DNA from: Nemertoderma westbladi
Lineage: Eukaryota > Xenacoelomorpha > Nemertodermatida > Nemertodermatidae
Length of the DNA stretch: 64,000 nt
Assembly: GCA_032718475.1 (NCBI GenBank)
Contig: JAUCBJ010008602.1
Coordinates: forward strand, 1 to 64,000
Direction: 5' to 3'
Shown: piece after piece, positions 61,191 to 64,000 of the stretch
Layout: every line of letters starts with the position of its first letter
Numbering within the stretch: the first letter of the stretch is position 1
Position numbers and translations under genes: made by a program
The notes under the pieces: model-generated
The model's input: the letters and a program-made list of their open reading frames with translations, nothing else
Database searches by the model: none
Told to the model about the DNA's origin: nothing

Positions 61191-63138
61191 TGTAGACTTA
61201 GGTAATCCTGAATCCACAGACCATATTATTGGAGTAGACAGACTCCCTACTATAGTGGATAGTCCTGAAATAATTAGGCCTGTTTTCGAAGTCACCCCCT
61301 CTGTAATAGAGACACCTGTACTTCCAGATCCTAACTCTAAATCCCCTTTGCACAGTACTAAACTAACTATGCCCAGTAAAACAGCCCCTGAGTCAATCCC
61401 CGTCCTGGACGCCGATCGAGACATCAACGATTTATCGCCCGTTGTCCCTCGTCTGCCCGCTACTATGTTGGCGGCTCCCGCTTCGGCGGTAGAGTGGGTG
61501 GATGAGGTACAGCGGGAGATGGGTCTCCTGCTCGGGCAGCTGAGGGATCATTGTAAATGTTCCTCCCAGCAGGTCCGGGAGTTGGAAGGGACTGTTCAGC
61601 AGTTAAAGGGAGCAGTAAGAGAGGGTAGGTTAGCGTTGCAAGAAGTGCAGCAGAGTATCGCGTTAGAACGCGATAAATTAGTAAATATACAATTGGGTGT
61701 ACCACCACCCCCTGTAACAATGTGTCAACCAGTTAGGTCTGAAGTATTTCATGCGCAAGGTGTGGAGCCTACACGCATCTATACTGCTAGTGAAGTAGAA
61801 ACTCCTATAGTGAACCCTATTAAGTGTAATTATAAACCTGTTGATAATGATATTCCATATAGACCTGATCCTAATCCGAGAAATTTATATACCGATAACT
61901 CGATATTAAATAATATGATGGCCCAAGAAAGTTTTACGCGTCAAATGCCTAGAACCGAAGCCCGTCAAGCGGTAAAGGTGGGAGAGATCATCAAGTTCAA
62001 TGGAGATGAGATGAAATGGTTACCTTTTAATGAATATTATAAAGATAACATACAGAACTCTGTACTATCTAACGGAGAGAAACTTAGATTCCTCATCGAG
62101 TGCTTGGAAGGACCTCCCAAGTTAATGGCGTTAAGGTTTATTGGACATCCAGATGGATTAAGACAAGCTTGGGATACACTAAACATCAGGTATGGTAATA
62201 GGACTAACATAGCTAGGTATTTGTATGCGAAATTAATGGCGCCCCGAAAGTTCCTTAGCAGCGGGATTATAGAGTTTTCCGACGAGATTCAGGAGATCTG
62301 TAGACAACTAGATTGGTTAGGTAAGTCTCATGAATACCAGAATTCTATGGTTGTAGGAGCCTTAGCATCAACTTTGCCAAAGGGTGGAGTAGGTACTCGC
62401 TGGGACCAAAGAGTTCTATATTTGATGGACCAACAACATAGAGATCCAACCATGACGGACCTTCTGTCATTCTTAAACAGAGAGGTAAGATTACAACTCC
62501 TAAAACAGTCTCGAGAGAAGACTCCAGAAAATGAGGTAAGTGAAAAACCCGTTTCTAGGAGAAAGTGTTATACAGACGACGGCGAAAGCCATACCTCCCA
62601 CGAGGAGAACAGCGGGAAAGACACCGAAAGATCTTATTATGTCAACAAAACACCAAAGGACGTAAGTAAATTTAAGTCTCGAACCAGTGACAGGAGAGAA
62701 CAGACAACAAAAACTCCTCCCACGTCTCCTAAGAGAATTCATGGAAGAAAGCCCGAGGAAAGAACAAGTGTGCACAACACCACACAGGGTAAAGTAAGTA
62801 ACATCAAGCCCAAATGTGTATTGTGCGACGGGCCACATTGCTTGAGTGGGTGTGATGAATTCCTGAAGAAATCCCTTAAGGATAGACATGATGTCATGTG
62901 GGATAAGCGGTTGTGTCATAATTGTTTCAGACGAGGACACCAACGGCGAACCTGTTACTCCGACGCGAGGTGTGCTAAGTGCGGCGCGAAACATCATATC
63001 TTGCTGCACACCGAATTCGAAAGAAACAGCCCGAGTCAGGTAAGTGAGCCCGAACTACATGTCCAATTCAGTGATGTGAACGACACTGACCAAAGTTCTG
63101 AGATGGAAGGTTTCTACACGGATGAATTCTCCGACTGA
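61171..63138 (+). CDS. BEL/Pao Gag with zinc knuckles
   Basis: Open from 61171 to TGA at 63136-63138. Proline-rich start, a short coiled coil (about 61490-61680: QVRELEGTVQQLKGAVREG), then the Gag domain typical of Pao elements (IIKFNGDEMKWLPFNEYY at about 61987-62040, SNGEKLRFLIECLEG, AWDTLNIRYGNRTNIARYL), a long Lys/Ser/Thr-rich linker, and the three-part Cys/His region CVLCDG...CLSGCDEF, LCHNCFRRGHQRRTC and CAKCGAKHHILLH (about 62815-63010). It packages element RNA in cytoplasmic particles. The frame is intact. It is followed in the +1 frame by protease. Confidence 0.85.
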   Translation, partial: EGNWLVSVDLGNPESTDHIIGVDRLPTIVDSPEIIRPVFEVTPSVIETPVLPDPNSKSPLHSTKLTMPSKTAPESIPVLDADRDINDLSPVVPRLPATMLAAPASAVEWVDEVQREMGLLLGQLRDHCKCSSQQVRELEGTVQQLKGAVREGRLALQEVQQSIALERDKLVNIQLGVPPPPVTMCQPVRSEVFHAQGVEPTRIYTASEVETPIVNPIKCNYKPVDNDIPYRPDPNPRNLYTDNSILNNMMAQESFTRQMPRTEARQAVKVGEIIKFNGDEMKWLPFNEYYKDNIQNSVLSNGEKLRFLIECLEGPPKLMALRFIGHPDGLRQAWDTLNIRYGNRTNIARYLYAKLMAPRKFLSSGIIEFSDEIQEICRQLDWLGKSHEYQNSMVVGALASTLPKGGVGTRWDQRVLYLMDQQHRDPTMTDLLSFLNREVRLQLLKQSREKTPENEVSEKPVSRRKCYTDDGESHTSHEENSGKDTERSYYVNKTPKDVSKFKSRTSDRREQTTKTPPTSPKRIHGRKPEERTSVHNTTQGKVSNIKPKCVLCDGPHCLSGCDEFLKKSLKDRHDVMWDKRLCHNCFRRGHQRRTCYSDARCAKCGAKHHILLHTEFERNSPSQVSEPELHVQFSDVNDTDQSSEMEGFYTDEFSD

Positions 63139-64000
63139 AAACGAATCCTGTTATCTAATAAACACCGCAGTGTATCGAGCACTTACGTATGAGACTGAAA
63201 CCGATAGCGAGCTCCCCCTAACTATTCCGGACCGACAACCATCTCGGAAAGCGCCAACTTCCAACGTAGGAATCCGGGAATTTCCCGTAGTGCAGTTGAG
63301 AGTCCACGGGTTAAAAAAGAGCTATATAGTGAACGCCCTCCTTGACTCCGGCAGCACAGGAACATTCATCGACAAAGAACTAGCCGAAGACATCTTTGCT
63401 GGACAACCCAAGTTCCGAACTAAGTTGAACCTTTCAGGAATTATGCAGGTTTGGAAATCTACAGTAGCTACAGACTACTATGTAGGCGCGTTGTCCATCC
63501 CCCAGGATGAACTAGGAGAACACAGTATAAGGTCAGTAAAAATGGTGGCGATAAAGAACTTTGCTACCAGCCAAGTGGAACCTTATAACTGGGATGAAGA
63601 CGATTTCACCCAGCAGCATGAGATACCTAGATTCAACACCGACTACCCAGGGGTACAGATACTCATCGGCCAAAATGCGCATGAGGCGCTTGAGACATTA
63701 GAGAAATGGCCTGCTCGACCGCAACCATTGCAAACCTATGCGGGAAGAACAAGAGTAGGTTGGTACTTCACTGGACCTTCCTGTAGGACACTCATGGAAA
63801 GGCTACCCAAAGATCAGGTCCATCAGATGAGTGAATGGGAAGAAGACATCAGTGAGGGAGAGACAACCACAACTGAGGGAACACCATACTCCTCAGATAA
63901 TGACGATATTAACTCTAATGTAGATCAATGGAGACATTGCCTTGGGACGATTAATCCAGCCGACATCGCTTCCAGAGGAGCAACTCCTCAAGAACTGATA
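63080..64000 (+). CDS. BEL/Pao pol start: aspartic protease, RT deleted, runs off the window
   Basis: Open from 63080 in the +1 frame relative to Gag, overlapping it by 59 bases; an ATG at 63122 could start it independently. The protease active site is ALLDSGSTGTFID (Asp at 63344-63346), with PGVQILIGQNAHEALE and TRVGWYFTGPS following. Directly after a short acidic linker comes DQWRHCLGTINPADIASRGA, which belongs after RNase H. Reverse transcriptase is therefore absent. The same arrangement is seen at 41745-42469, at high identity. The right end is cut by the window, so integrase may follow. Confidence 0.8.

Overview
This is a window of a large, AT-rich, repeat-laden animal genome, most likely a marine invertebrate. 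The evidence is a metazoan CNOT10 gene with a spliceosomal GT-AG intron, animal-type retrotransposons (BEL/Pao, copia-type, two non-LTR families), and long mini- and microsatellite arrays. The short word TAGGCCTA recurs; I associate it with echinoderm and hemichordate DNA, but that is only a weak hint. There are no bacterial operons, no CRISPR arrays and no recognisable tRNA or rRNA genes.

Layout. 1-1006: AT-rich flank. 1007-14950: an almost pure 24-bp satellite of about 581 units, with a perfectly homogeneous core and variant-rich edges. 14951-16704: AT-rich DNA with small palindromic motifs. 16705-20818: wreck of LTR retrotransposons on the minus strand, with an intact-looking 3' LTR, polypurine tract, zinc-knuckle gene remnant and copia-type gag-protease. 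20872-25668: nested small repeats, including a 1.3-kb terminal-inverted-repeat element with a target duplication and a MITE family with poly-G/poly-C ends. 25669-31398: a 30-bp minisatellite into which a non-LTR retrotransposon with an intact reverse transcriptase frame has inserted. 31657-35698: CNOT10 on the minus strand, two coding exons, the only complete cellular gene recognised. 35873-44220: a LINE interrupted by a young 5.8-kb LTR element (37600-43383). 44221-46965: a second LTR related to the one at 16.7 kb, a 48-bp array and a Helitron-like segment. 47365-49655: a 31-bp minisatellite. 50460-50861: a probable terminal exon of a single-pass membrane protein. 53467-55956: a second, decayed copy of the zinc-knuckle element and an integrase fragment. 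55957-60539: AT-rich DNA with palindromes. 60540-64000: a BEL/Pao element running off the right edge.

How the parts relate. The two BEL/Pao copies (37.6-43.4 kb and 60.5-64 kb) share one internal deletion that joins protease directly to the post-RNase H segment, so they look like a lineage that spreads without its own reverse transcriptase. The LTRs at 16.7 and 44.2 kb are relatives that keep the same two-tier hairpin with different bases. The zinc-knuckle elements at 18-19.6 and 53.5-55.6 kb are copies of one family whose protein I do not recognise and whose first half resembles a DEDD-type 3'-5' exonuclease fold. These three points are the best candidates for something undescribed.
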